From CALVGQ01 sp031551965 (GTDB lineage Bacteria; Bacillota_I; Bacilli_A; Erysipelotrichales; Erysipelotrichaceae): a stretch of DNA of 64,000 nt. The stretch covers positions 112,201 through 176,200 of the forward strand of contig JAVBMW010000003.1 in the NCBI GenBank assembly GCA_031551965.1. The letters are read 5' to 3'. Position numbers and translations under genes: made by a program. The notes under the pieces were generated by a model, which did not search any database, was not told the DNA's origin, and was given only the letters and a program-made list of their open reading frames with translations. Below, one piece after another: positions 25,093 through 34,415 of this stretch. How positions within the stretch are numbered: the first letter of the stretch is position 1; each line of letters opens with the position of its first letter.

Positions 25093-25980
25093 ATGAGAAA
25101 AGTAAGCGTTTTGGTTCCTGCTTATAATTGTGAGAGTACGATTAAGCGTAGTATTGAAAGTATCATGAGACAAACTTATCAGGATATCGAAGTTATTATT
25201 TTGAATGATGGGTCAACCGATAATACAGCGATTGAGTTAGAAAAGCTAAAAATGAAGTATCCTGCAATAAAAATAATACATCGCCAAAATCTTGGGGTAT
25301 CGGCTACAAGAAATGATTTGATCAAAAAGGCAAGTGGAGATTGGATATTTTTTGTGGATAGTGATGATACTTTGCAACATGCGGCTATCGAAAATCTGTG
25401 GAAGTATGCGAACGTATTTGGAAGTGAATTGGTTGTTGGGAGTCATCGAGTAATTGGAAATAGTTTTAGATACACGGTCGGGGTTAAGAAGACAAAAGTT
25501 GTAAACTCAAGGGATGCTTGTAGAATGTTACTACAAGATAAACAAATAAAAAACTATGTTTGGGGAAAACTAATAAAGAAAAATCTTTTTGATAAATTGG
25601 AATTTAAAGAAGGATTTGTTTTTGAAGATGTTGACTTGATGGCAAAAATATTTGCGAATGCACAAAAAATCGTATTTACTGATGAAATCGTTTATAATTA
25701 TTATGTAAATAGAAAAGATAGTATAAGCCATGGTTTGAAACCATCGATTATGATGGATATGATCGATGCTTATGAAAATCAAGTAAGTTTCATTCAAAAT
25801 CGATTTGGTTCATTGAACAAAGAAAGTAATTTTGCATTAAGAAGACTTTATATGTTTGTGATTGCTTTATCGATTGTTAAATTTGATTTTAATTCGCAAG
25901 CGTATCATTATGCAAAATTTAAACTAAAAGGATACTATGGATTTGCTTCAACAAAAGGTGAAATCTTTAGAAATTCTTAA
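25093..25980 (+). CDS. Family 2 glycosyltransferase
   Basis: 295 residues from the ATG at 25093; a GTG at 25084 is in frame but overlaps the AAAGGAG site. The GT-A fold motifs are SVLVPAYNCESTIKRSI, ILNDGSTDNT and the metal-binding VDSDD near residue 95. FEDVDLMAKIF near 180 supplies the likely ED catalytic base. Such enzymes add sugars to polysaccharides, teichoic acids or glycolipids. No membrane helix is seen, so it is cytoplasmic or peripheral. TATAAT at about 25061 may belong to its promoter. It is not part of a larger glycan locus here. Confidence 0.87.
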   Translation: MRKVSVLVPAYNCESTIKRSIESIMRQTYQDIEVIILNDGSTDNTAIELEKLKMKYPAIKIIHRQNLGVSATRNDLIKKASGDWIFFVDSDDTLQHAAIENLWKYANVFGSELVVGSHRVIGNSFRYTVGVKKTKVVNSRDACRMLLQDKQIKNYVWGKLIKKNLFDKLEFKEGFVFEDVDLMAKIFANAQKIVFTDEIVYNYYVNRKDSISHGLKPSIMMDMIDAYENQVSFIQNRFGSLNKESNFALRRLYMFVIALSIVKFDFNSQAYHYAKFKLKGYYGFASTKGEIFRNS

Positions 25981-26045
25981 TACTCTAAATAAGCTTTTCT
26001 TTACAACTGTTCGTTATAATAAAAAATAATTAGGGGGACTAAAGT

Positions 26046-26750
26046 ATGAACCAAGCCACAATCTTAATTGTAGAAGATGAAATCGAAATAGCTAAAGCGA
26101 TTGAAATTTACTTGAAAAGTCAAAATTATCATGTGTTGAAAGCGAATAATGGAAAAGAAGGATTAGAAATCATTGAAAACAATGAAGTTCATCTGGCGCT
26201 TGTAGATATTATGATGCCTATTATGGATGGAATCAGTATGACGATGAAAGTAAGAGAAAAATATGATTTTCCGATTTTGTTTTTGTCGGCTAAATCAGAA
26301 GATATAGATAAAATTACTGGGTTGAATATTGGGGCAGATGATTATATTACAAAACCATTTGTACCCATGGAATTACTTGCCAGAGTGGCATCACAATTAA
26401 GAAGATATGATAAATTTCTTTCTTTGAAAAAGGAACAAGAAAAAAGCATTAATGGATACGTTGTAGGTGGACTTGAAATCAATCTTGATTCTAGAGAAGT
26501 CATGGTTGATGGTAAAAATGTAAAGGTTACACCCATTGAATTTAAAATATTAGAACTCTTAATGGAAAATGTAGGGATTGTTTTTTCTGCGGAACAAATA
26601 TATGAAAGAGTTTGGAAGGAAGATGCGATCGGAACTGAAACAGTAATGGTGCATATTCGTAATTTAAGAGAGAAAACAGAGATTGATCCAAAAAATCCAC
26701 GCTATATTAAAGTAGTGTGGGGTGTAGGATATAAAATAGATAAACAATAG
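26046..26750 (+). CDS. OmpR-family response regulator
   Basis: 234 residues. The receiver domain (1-120) has acidic residues E10/D11, the phosphorylated D54 in LALVDIMMPIMDG, and a conserved K in DDYITKPF. The C-terminal winged-helix DNA-binding domain (about 135-234) includes VTPIEFKILELLMEN, TVMVHIRNLREK and the ending RYIKVVWGVGYKI. It precedes the sensor gene by 11 bases and is its partner. A TATAAT element lies about 30 bases upstream, followed by the site AGGGGG. Confidence 0.93.
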   Translation: MNQATILIVEDEIEIAKAIEIYLKSQNYHVLKANNGKEGLEIIENNEVHLALVDIMMPIMDGISMTMKVREKYDFPILFLSAKSEDIDKITGLNIGADDYITKPFVPMELLARVASQLRRYDKFLSLKKEQEKSINGYVVGGLEINLDSREVMVDGKNVKVTPIEFKILELLMENVGIVFSAEQIYERVWKEDAIGTETVMVHIRNLREKTEIDPKNPRYIKVVWGVGYKIDKQ

Positions 26751-26761
26751 AGAGGTTTTTT

Positions 26762-29149
26762 ATGAGAAAAAAAATCATAGCAGCAATCATGGCGGGCGTG
26801 ATTTTGGTAGGGGCTACCATCACCATGATGTTTTGTTACGAAAAAATACAAATACTAGCGAAGGAAAATCAAGAGGCAAGTGATTTCTTAGCGCAACGCT
26901 ATTTATATGAATCAAGAAATATAGAAACAATGATATATGCATTAGAATATCAGCTAAGTCAGGAAGCAGATATGAAACCTTCTGATTTGATATTAAATGT
27001 CGAAGGCGATGAAGCGTTTGAGAAAGAAGCAATGTATGTATTTAATAATACTTACTTTAAGTATTGGACACGTTCTTTGACAGAAGATCCTAATATTCAT
27101 TATTATGCAGTGAATAACTCGAATAATCGAATCAGAAGCAATGATGAAAATTTAGGGAAAATCAAAGAAGCTGATATATTGAATGAATATTTATTCTGGG
27201 TTCAATTTCAATATGATGAGGAAGGAAATTTATCAATCATAAAAGATATTTCCAACAATGCATCGTATAATTGGAGTGATTTTATAAGTGCTGAATCAAA
27301 AGAACAGATCGAAAGATACATTTACCGTGATTCATACAACAATTACAACAAAGAAGACCGCTATATGTATGAAGGATATGGTGGAAGTGAAACAGAGAAT
27401 AAATCTAAATATTTTGATGAGTTTGGCAATTTGATCGTGAATGTATTTGATGAGTTTGGAAATTATATAGAAAATCCATATGATGAATATGGTGAACTGT
27501 TAATGGATATTTATGATTCTGATGGTGAAATGATTATTAAGCCAGATATGAAAATTAACATAACTACTGAATTATTGATGAATGCTGTCAATGATGTGAC
27601 ATTGAATAATCCTAAAAATATGACTTTTACATTTGCGGTACCTACAGATATAAAACAAACTGGATCTTTAAATTATTATGTTCAATCGTATAATTCTCCT
27701 TATTATATATACCATAACTATGCAATTACATTTATGGTTCCACTCATGCTTTTGGTACTTGCACTAAGTTTGTTTATACCTTTTGGAGGAGTCAAAGAAT
27801 GGACTTGGTTTAAGTGGATATCTGGAGCTAAGTTTGAGATACTCGGTGTGATCTATGTTCCGACAATGATTTTCCTTGTGCTCTATGTTGGAGTGGAAAT
27901 GGTTTATACGACTCTAAGTGGAGAGTTTCTGATCTTGTTAAACCAGCTTCAGTTACAAAATGCCGCTAAGGGAATTATTATGTCAACTAATTTCTTGGTT
28001 TGGTTTGTAACTTTTGCGATGGTTATGTTCTTAAGCTTTATGATTCGTTACTTCTTTAATAAAGGACCAATAAAATATATAAAAGAAAATACGATTGTTG
28101 GATGGGTATGCATCTTCTTATATAGATTAATAAAGAAAACAATAAATATTTTCAATTTTGATTTAAGTGATCCTTATTATAAGATAGTCATTCGATTCAT
28201 TTTGGTGAATTTGGTTGTGATGATCTTACTATGTTGTGTGTTCTTCTTAGGGATACCTTTTGCGATAGCTTACTCAATTCTATTGTTTGCGATATTTAAA
28301 AAACAAATCGTAGAAGTTAGAGATGATTATGATATCTTATTGAATGCAATGAAAAAATTATCTTCTGGTGATTTTAATATTAAAATTGATGAAGATTTAG
28401 GTGTCTTTAATTCAATGAAAGATAGTTTACTAAAGACAAAAGAAGGATTTGGGAAGGCAGTCCATGAAGAAGTTAAGTCTCAGCGAATGAAGACAGAACT
28501 TATTTCTAATGTGAGTCATGATTTAAAAACACCACTGACTTCTATCATTTCTTATATTGATTTGATGAAACAAGAAAATATTTCTGATGAAGATCGCATT
28601 CAATATTTAGAAACGATCGACCGCAATTCAATTCGACTTAAAAATCTAATCGATGATTTGTTTGAAGTAAGTAAAGCTAATTCCGGCGATGTAACTTTAC
28701 ATTTAATGGATGTAGAGCTAGTGTCACTTATTAAACAAGTTGAGTTTGAATGTTTGGAAAAACTTCAAGCATCAAATTTGGAATTAAAAGTAACAAGTAA
28801 TAAAGATAAAGTAATTATGAGTTTAGATAGCTCTAAGACATATCGAATCTTTGCGAACTTACTGACCAATGTATGTAAGTATGCTTTACCAAATACACGT
28901 GTTTATATTGATATCAATGAAGAAGAAACGCAAACTATTATTACAGTTAAAAACATTTCAAAAAATGAATTGAATTTTGATGGTGAAGAAATACAGGAAA
29001 GATTTGTACAAGGGGATCCTTCTCGTAACTCTGAAGGATCAGGACTTGGACTTGCGATCGTTAGAAGTTTCAGCCAACTTCAAAATGGAGAATTCAATAT
29101 TGAAATGGATGGAGATCTGTTTAAAGCGATTGTCATATTTAGAAAGTAA
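26762..29149 (+). CDS. Sensor histidine kinase with large outer domain and 11-residue repeats
   Basis: 795 residues, long for its class. A first membrane helix (about 5-25) is followed by about 290 outer residues, then five or six helices (about 320-340, 362-388, 415-435, 475-520). After these comes the kinase: H-box SNVSHDLKTPLTSIISYI with H586, N-box ANLLTNVCKYA and G-box GSGLGLAIV. Residues 217-260 of the outer part are four back-to-back 11-residue units: YFDEFGNLIVN, VFDEFGNYIEN, PYDEYGELLMD, IYDSDGEMIIK. The Asp/Glu-rich pattern with a central Gly suggests cation binding or a small beta-solenoid. Its partner is the regulator just upstream. Downstream genes encode an exported protease-like protein and a lipoprotein, which may be targets. 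Confidence 0.88.
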   Translation: MRKKIIAAIMAGVILVGATITMMFCYEKIQILAKENQEASDFLAQRYLYESRNIETMIYALEYQLSQEADMKPSDLILNVEGDEAFEKEAMYVFNNTYFKYWTRSLTEDPNIHYYAVNNSNNRIRSNDENLGKIKEADILNEYLFWVQFQYDEEGNLSIIKDISNNASYNWSDFISAESKEQIERYIYRDSYNNYNKEDRYMYEGYGGSETENKSKYFDEFGNLIVNVFDEFGNYIENPYDEYGELLMDIYDSDGEMIIKPDMKINITTELLMNAVNDVTLNNPKNMTFTFAVPTDIKQTGSLNYYVQSYNSPYYIYHNYAITFMVPLMLLVLALSLFIPFGGVKEWTWFKWISGAKFEILGVIYVPTMIFLVLYVGVEMVYTTLSGEFLILLNQLQLQNAAKGIIMSTNFLVWFVTFAMVMFLSFMIRYFFNKGPIKYIKENTIVGWVCIFLYRLIKKTINIFNFDLSDPYYKIVIRFILVNLVVMILLCCVFFLGIPFAIAYSILLFAIFKKQIVEVRDDYDILLNAMKKLSSGDFNIKIDEDLGVFNSMKDSLLKTKEGFGKAVHEEVKSQRMKTELISNVSHDLKTPLTSIISYIDLMKQENISDEDRIQYLETIDRNSIRLKNLIDDLFEVSKANSGDVTLHLMDVELVSLIKQVEFECLEKLQASNLELKVTSNKDKVIMSLDSSKTYRIFANLLTNVCKYALPNTRVYIDINEEETQTIITVKNISKNELNFDGEEIQERFVQGDPSRNSEGSGLGLAIVRSFSQLQNGEFNIEMDGDLFKAIVIFRK

Positions 29150-29323
29150 AATTATTAATAGAATGGTTTGAACTTAAATGAGTTTGAACCTTTTTTTATG
29201 GTTCAAAACCAAAAAAATCGAAGTAATTATAACCTTGATATAATACTTCAGACAAAGCGCTAAAATAGCTTGCTTTAACAAAAAATGTTATATAAACTAA
29301 AGCTAGATCACAAAGGGGTATTT

Positions 29324-30631
29324 ATGAAATTACTTAAGAAAAATGCTTTTTTATTAGCACTAATAATATCATTTATTTTCTTTGCGTATTTTGGGTATTC
29401 TTACTTTATTGGAGCTAAAATACATGATGAGCAGATTCTGGCAAAAGAAAAGATGGATGCTTATTTAGATGATATTCCGATAAAGCCTAAAACAAATGGG
29501 AAAGCAACTTTAGCGTTTCGGCGAAGCAAACTAAATAAAAAAAGAACAGAAGAGTTGTATTCGTTTCGTACTGAATACGGAACAGAATTTTGGAGTTTCA
29601 GTGAGAAATGGGATGTTGAGAAACTTAAATTATTAAATGAGGAGTTATTGAAGAATAGACATGGAGAAGAGATCGAAACATTAGATTATGTTGTGGTTTA
29701 TCCAAACTCAAATGATACTATAGCAGGATCACATCAAAATTATAATTGGATGCAAACATTAAGTTTTGATTTTCCGGCTATTCCATCTGAGGTTTTTATG
29801 GTTTTTCGAGCTTCAACAGGAAGAATTTCTCTTTATGATGGAGATCAGAACACAACAATTGAAAGTATGTCGCGTGTATTGAGTCATGAATATGGACACC
29901 ATTATACATTTCATTACTTTTTCAATAGTGAAGATACTGAGCAAAGTGATTATGCTAAGATAAGAGACTTACCGGAAGATGCACGTTTTGTGTGGGAATA
30001 TAGTGACGATTATGTTGAGAATCATCACTGGTATGCGATTGAAATTGCAGCGGAGGATTATGTTCAGCTTATGGGTTCTGAAACTACACGAAAAATAGTT
30101 TATTATAAAGATGTTATGCAACAAATGAATGGTCAATTTACAAAACCTTATTTTAGAAGTTCGAACATTGAACCGCAGGAAAATTTAATGATTCCTTTAG
30201 CTTCTGAAGTTGATGGCCTTTATGAATATTTCTACCATTTTATCGATGAAAATGCATCAGCTCCTGAACTCGCTGAAAAGAAAACGATCACAATTAAAAT
30301 TGACCCGCGTACAAGTAGTTATAATTCGACAGTGGGCATGTTATATTTTACATCCTATAAAATTACATGGAATGATGTTTATGCAGGTCAAGGAGTAGTT
30401 TATACCTTATTGAGTTACGATCCAAACAATTACTTTATACGACCAATAAAAACGATAGCGAAGGGAAATGCGTTGGAAGCCTATGTAGGAACGACGTCAT
30501 ACCAAACAACAGATTATATCTATCATTATCCTGATGGATTAGACAAAGGAACTAGGGTTTTCTTGGTTCTTGCTCAATTTCCGGATGGATCAATTCGCAT
30601 TTCTGATCCATTGACCTATCGGTTTAAGTAG
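29324..30631 (+). CDS. Membrane-anchored metalloprotease-like protein
   Basis: 435 residues from the ATG at 29324 (site AAAGGGG); the ATG at 29285 has no binding site. A signal anchor is at about 8-28 (FLLALIISFIFFAYFGYSYF), so the protein faces outward. HEYGH at 188-192 is a zinc HExxH motif, and E244 in EIAAEDYVQLMGS could be the third ligand of a gluzincin. I do not recognise a named family. The C-terminal 120 residues look beta-rich, perhaps an Fn3-like domain. A lipoprotein gene follows 8 bases later. Confidence 0.7.
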   Translation: MKLLKKNAFLLALIISFIFFAYFGYSYFIGAKIHDEQILAKEKMDAYLDDIPIKPKTNGKATLAFRRSKLNKKRTEELYSFRTEYGTEFWSFSEKWDVEKLKLLNEELLKNRHGEEIETLDYVVVYPNSNDTIAGSHQNYNWMQTLSFDFPAIPSEVFMVFRASTGRISLYDGDQNTTIESMSRVLSHEYGHHYTFHYFFNSEDTEQSDYAKIRDLPEDARFVWEYSDDYVENHHWYAIEIAAEDYVQLMGSETTRKIVYYKDVMQQMNGQFTKPYFRSSNIEPQENLMIPLASEVDGLYEYFYHFIDENASAPELAEKKTITIKIDPRTSSYNSTVGMLYFTSYKITWNDVYAGQGVVYTLLSYDPNNYFIRPIKTIAKGNALEAYVGTTSYQTTDYIYHYPDGLDKGTRVFLVLAQFPDGSIRISDPLTYRFK

Positions 30632-30639
30632 GAGGGCAT

Positions 30640-31449
30640 ATGAAAAGATTAATGATTGTATTTTTAATGTTATTATTACTATTAACTGGTTGTGCAAAAT
30701 TAGATATAAATGTTGGAATCAAAGAGGATCATACGGCCTTTTTGAATTATTACGTTGAATTGGATACAACAAGTATGAGTGAAGTTGAACAGAAACAGCT
30801 TCCGACTGTTCTGAATAAATTAATAATTGCTTATGAAAAATATGGATTTAAATCACAGGCGGATTTTACTGGTGATATTTACAAATTCAGTTTAAAAAAT
30901 GAAAAAAAGTTTAATAACTATAAAGATGCTTATCGACATTTGAAAGATATGTTGATAAATGCAGATTTTACTTTTCTAACAGAAGTCGATATGGATAGTT
31001 ATGTGACGGATTATGAACAAGGGTTTTCGTTAAAGGTGAAGACAGATTTTGCGAAAATTTTTCAAACTAGTTCACTTGTTGAAATGCCGAAATACTTAAG
31101 TAAAAGGATTTATGAGGGTTATGAACAAAGCCAAGTTAATTTTATTTTTGAGTTGCCTAAAAGTGAAACGGTTGAGCATAGTGAAAATATAGAAGTGGTT
31201 CAAAACAAGACAACTACTGTATATACAGGGAATGTTTCGCTCGAACAAGAAACGGAGTTTCTTGTGGTGGCACGTATGGGGGTTGCAAATGGAAAAGTTA
31301 GCGCAAAAAGCATTGATGAACGAATTGTAAGCTTTGATAAAAATCAGTTGATTTATTTAGGAGGTGCAGTAGTTTCGTTAGTCGCATGTATTTTGTTTTT
31401 GGTATTCTGGCTTAAAAAACGCAATAATGAAAAAGTAAGTAATGTTTAA
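30640..31449 (+). CDS. Lipoprotein with C-terminal membrane helix
   Basis: 269 residues. A signal peptide ends in the lipobox LLTGC with lipidated C18. The outer part (20-235) has no motif I recognise. A second hydrophobic helix at about 237-257 (LIYLGGAVVSLVACILFLVFW) is followed by the basic tail KKRNNEK, giving an unusual double anchor: lipid at one end, helix at the other. It forms an operon with the protease-like gene upstream (site AGGAGGGC). Function unknown. Confidence 0.75.
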   Translation: MKRLMIVFLMLLLLLTGCAKLDINVGIKEDHTAFLNYYVELDTTSMSEVEQKQLPTVLNKLIIAYEKYGFKSQADFTGDIYKFSLKNEKKFNNYKDAYRHLKDMLINADFTFLTEVDMDSYVTDYEQGFSLKVKTDFAKIFQTSSLVEMPKYLSKRIYEGYEQSQVNFIFELPKSETVEHSENIEVVQNKTTTVYTGNVSLEQETEFLVVARMGVANGKVSAKSIDERIVSFDKNQLIYLGGAVVSLVACILFLVFWLKKRNNEKVSNV

Positions 31450-31450
31450 A

Positions 31451-31508
31451 AAACAGTCCCAACCAAAATGGTTTATTAGACCACTAGGGTTGAGCTGTTT
31501 TTGATTTG
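31451..31508 (+). terminator. Terminator after the lipoprotein gene
   Basis: AAACAG and CCCAACC pair with GGGTTG and CTGTTT across a loop that itself can fold, followed by TTGATTTGTTTTT. Confidence 0.65.
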
Positions 31509-31593
31509 TTTTTCCATAATTATTTTGATTTTGTTGATTTTTTGTTGTGTGTGAAAGCAATACTTATCAAGACTGATCACTCGATTTTCGATT

Positions 31594-32322
31594 TCATAAA
31601 GCTACCGAATCTGAAGAAGTCAATTTATCAGTAATAAAATCTAAAATCAGCTCTTCCATGATTTTACAATGTATTTCTTTTTTGTATAGGTTATGATCTG
31701 CTCCATGAAGGATGATCAAGGCACGGTTTTCGTTTTGAATTTTTCTGAAGATTCTTTCTGAACTTGATAAAGAAATGACTTTGTCTTCGTTGCCATGAAA
31801 AATCAAAATAGGGCATTCAACTTGATTGATATCCGCTTTTAACGTTTCTACTACAGTCATAAAGGTATTGGTAAAACTATCGGGTAAAGGTGCAAAAACA
31901 TCATCGGCTGAAATAGTGGGTGCACGATCAACGAGTTTTGCAACAACTTCGACAGCAGTGTTGATATTTACGTAGTTAAAGGCAGGAGCTAATAAAATTA
32001 ATTTATTGACAGGCATTTTTGAAGCAATAGAAGAAGCGATGACTCCACCCATTGAAAAACCGATCAATGTTACGATATCACCACGTTGAATGTGTTCACT
32101 TACGCAGTTTTCTGCTCTTTTGATCCATTCTTCAGGCTGGTTATCGTTTTCATCGAGCTGATCATATAAAACGGGATTGACAAAGTTATAGCCTAGATTT
32201 TCGAAATATGCTTTAAATGGAATGAAATACTCAGTTTTTTTACGACCAAAGCCATGAATGGCAATGATCGTTCTAATGGGTTCGGTTTCTTTCATTTTAA
32301 AGAAGTTGAATAAATTGAACAT
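31594..32322 (-). CDS. Alpha/beta hydrolase
   Basis: 242 residues. IIAIHGFGRKKTEYF supplies the oxyanion region and LIGFSMGG the nucleophile elbow with S90. IFHGNEDKVI and ILHGADHNLY supply the likely catalytic Asp and His. This is the serine-aminopeptidase-like (S33/monoglyceride lipase) branch of the fold, acting on an ester, amide or lipid. No signal peptide is seen. On the minus strand GGGAGG lies just before the start. It is a single-gene unit converging on the lipoprotein operon. Confidence 0.83.
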   Translation of the reverse strand: MFNLFNFFKMKETEPIRTIIAIHGFGRKKTEYFIPFKAYFENLGYNFVNPVLYDQLDENDNQPEEWIKRAENCVSEHIQRGDIVTLIGFSMGGVIASSIASKMPVNKLILLAPAFNYVNINTAVEVVAKLVDRAPTISADDVFAPLPDSFTNTFMTVVETLKADINQVECPILIFHGNEDKVISLSSSERIFRKIQNENRALIILHGADHNLYKKEIHCKIMEELILDFITDKLTSSDSVAL

Positions 32323-32549
32323 ATCTATTTTCCTCCCGACTAGCTAATTATAAAACAAAAATAGGAATGTGCATTATGAAATTGTCAAAAATTAGGAAAA
32401 ATTAAGAAATTGAATTCAATAAATGTTTGAAAAAACTTATATTATTGTGGATTGATTTCTAAAAATAATCATTGAAATTAGATATTTTCGTGATGGAAGG
32501 TTGAGATTTTTTGGTGGCGAAAAAAATTGAAAAAATATTAAAAAAGTGC

Positions 32550-32578
32550 TTGCACAGGCTCTTTTTTAGTGATACAAT
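32550..32578 (+). promoter_or_regulatory. Promoter of the S10-spc-alpha operon
   Basis: TTGCAC (32550-32555), a 17-base spacer and TACAAT (32573-32578). The 227 bases before it, from 32323, are AT-rich and hold nothing else I can name. Confidence 0.85.
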
Positions 32579-32584
32579 ACTTGA

Positions 32585-32702
32585 GCACCGCGTAGACGTG
32601 GGAGGTTGCTGACACGCCGAGATACGTTGTCTCAGTAGTGATTCAGGGAATTCACAAAGAGCGGTCCACTACGGTGGAAATGGAATGAAGGAGGAAGATT
32701 TC
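32585..32702 (+). promoter_or_regulatory. Structured leader of the S10 operon
   Basis: About 118 bases between the promoter and rpsJ, much more GC-rich than the surroundings. Possible stems are CGTG/CACG (around 32597-32615), GAGA/TCTC (32620-32633) and CCAC/GTGG with a TACG loop (32666-32677), ending at the GGAGGAAG site. Firmicute S10 operons commonly carry a leader controlled by ribosomal protein L4, whose gene is third in this operon. I infer the same role but cannot prove the fold by eye. Confidence 0.6.
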
Positions 32703-33014
32703 ATGGCAAAGAATAGCGTAAAAATTCGCTTAAAAGCTTACGAAAGCAGAACACTTGATGCAGCAGCAGTTAAAATTGTTGAAGCAGCTAATGCTCACGG
32801 AGCTAAAAAAGTTGTAGGACCAGTACCACTACCTACTGAAAAACAAGTGGTTACCGTTTTACGTGCGGTACATAAATACAAAGATTCACGTGAACAATTT
32901 GAAATTAGAACACACAAACGTTTGATTGAGATTGTTGGACCAACAAGTGAAACTATCGATTCATTGAGTCGTTTAGAATTACCTAGTGGTGTTGACATCG
33001 AAATCAAGCTATAG
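32703..33014 (+). CDS. rpsJ: Ribosomal protein S10
   Basis: 103 residues from the ATG at 32703, preferred over 32685 because AAGGAGGAAG lies between them and MAKNSVKIRLKAYESRTLD is the standard start. S10 sits in the 30S head and, as NusE, also takes part in rRNA antitermination. First gene of the S10 cluster, with a long leader. Confidence 0.97.
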   Translation: MAKNSVKIRLKAYESRTLDAAAVKIVEAANAHGAKKVVGPVPLPTEKQVVTVLRAVHKYKDSREQFEIRTHKRLIEIVGPTSETIDSLSRLELPSGVDIEIKL

Positions 33015-33029
33015 GCACAGGAGGACATC

Positions 33030-33782
33030 ATGAAAGGAATCTTAGGAAGAAAAGTTGGTATGACACAAGTTTTCACTGCTGAAGGGAATTTAGTTCCAGT
33101 AACAGTAGTTGAAGTATTACCAAACGTTGTCATGCAAAAGAAAACAACTGAAACTGATGGCTATGAAGCTGTACAACTTGGCTATGAAGACGTTTCTGAA
33201 AAAAGAAGCAACAAAGCTGCAGTAGGACATGCATCAAAAGCTAACACAGCTCCAAAACGTTTCATCAGAGAATTACGCTTTGAAGAAATGATGAATTTGG
33301 AAGTCGGTTCACTTGTAAAAGCTGATCTCTTTTCCGCTGGTGATATCGTGGATGTAACTGGAATTAGTAAAGGTAAAGGATTCAATGGTACTATCGTTAG
33401 AAATAACGCTGCTATTGGACCTATGTCTCACGGTTCTGGTCACCATAGACACATTGGATCGCTCGCATCTATCGGACGTAACAATGGGGTTGTCAACAAA
33501 GGAACAGCGATGGCTGGACAAGAAGGTAGATATACTACTACAAATCAAAACCTAGAAATCGTGAAAATCGATGTTGAAAACAATTATATGTTGATCAAAG
33601 GTAACGTTCCAGGACCACGTCGTGGGCTTGTAGTTGTAAAAACTACTGTAAAAGGTAAGAAAAATGTAGCTGCTAAAGAATTACTTAGCTATGCGGTTGA
33701 AGAACCAGTAGTTGAAGAAGTTGTTGAGGTAGTTGAAGAAGTAGTTGCTGAAACAGTAGTTGAAGCAAGTGTGGAGGAATAA
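33030..33782 (+). CDS. rplC: Ribosomal protein L3 with acidic C-terminal extension
   Basis: 250 residues; the usual length is near 207. Residues 1-212 are normal L3 (MKGILGRKVGMTQVF; MSHGSGHHRHIGSLAS; VPGPRRGLVVVKT). The last 30 or so are a low-complexity tail made almost only of Val and Glu with some Ala (VEEPVVEEVVEVVEEVV and on), written by near-repeats of GTAGTTGAAGAA. L3 helps start 50S assembly and lies near the peptidyl-transferase centre. A negatively charged tail on an RNA-binding protein is odd. Confidence 0.95.
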   Translation: MKGILGRKVGMTQVFTAEGNLVPVTVVEVLPNVVMQKKTTETDGYEAVQLGYEDVSEKRSNKAAVGHASKANTAPKRFIRELRFEEMMNLEVGSLVKADLFSAGDIVDVTGISKGKGFNGTIVRNNAAIGPMSHGSGHHRHIGSLASIGRNNGVVNKGTAMAGQEGRYTTTNQNLEIVKIDVENNYMLIKGNVPGPRRGLVVVKTTVKGKKNVAAKELLSYAVEEPVVEEVVEVVEEVVAETVVEASVEE

Positions 33783-33785
33783 AAC

Positions 33786-34415
33786 ATGTCAAAAATTGGA
33801 TTGTTTAATCAAGAAGCAAAAGAACTTAAGCAAATCGAATTAGTTGACGCAGTGTTTGGAATCGAACCAAACCAACAAGCAATCTTCGATGCGGTAGTTA
33901 TGCAACGTGCTAGTCTTCGTCAAGGGACTCACAAAACAAAAACTCGTATGGAAGTAAGCGGTGGCGGTAAGAAACCATGGCGTCAAAAAGGAACAGGTCG
34001 TGCAAGACAAGGATCTACTCGTTCTCCTCAATGGAGAGGCGGAGGAATCGCTTTCGGTCCAGTTCCAAGATCATATGCTTACAAATTAAATCGTAAAGTT
34101 CGTCGTTTAGCACTTCGTTCAGCTCTATCTGAAAAAGTACTAAATGCAAATATGGTAGTAGTTGATGCATTGAACTTCGGTGCTATCAAAACTAAAGACT
34201 TCGTTAAAGTCATGGATGCATTCAAATTTGAAACAAAAACATTATTCGTGGTTGATATTGAAGAAGACTTCGATAATGCATTCTTATCAATGAGAAACAT
34301 CCCAAATGCAATGATGCTTACAGTTGAAGGATTAAATGTATATGACATCGTCAATGCAGATAAAATCGTATTCACTGAAGCGGCTGCAAACAAAGCTGGG
34401 GAGGTATGGGCATAA
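33786..34415 (+). CDS. rplD: Ribosomal protein L4
   Basis: 209 residues. The RNA-binding loop includes GGGKKPWRQKGTGRARQGS and SPQWRGGGIAFGP, which in the ribosome lines the exit tunnel near the macrolide site. In many bacteria L4 also feeds back on this operon through the leader. Three bases after rplC; its TAA overlaps the rplW start by one base. Confidence 0.97.
   Translation: MSKIGLFNQEAKELKQIELVDAVFGIEPNQQAIFDAVVMQRASLRQGTHKTKTRMEVSGGGKKPWRQKGTGRARQGSTRSPQWRGGGIAFGPVPRSYAYKLNRKVRRLALRSALSEKVLNANMVVVDALNFGAIKTKDFVKVMDAFKFETKTLFVVDIEEDFDNAFLSMRNIPNAMMLTVEGLNVYDIVNADKIVFTEAAANKAGEVWA

Noticed and set aside
32585..32702. Metabolite riboswitch before rpsJ
   Set aside because: The GC-rich leader fits a ribosomal-protein leader in place and length; I recognise no riboswitch core.
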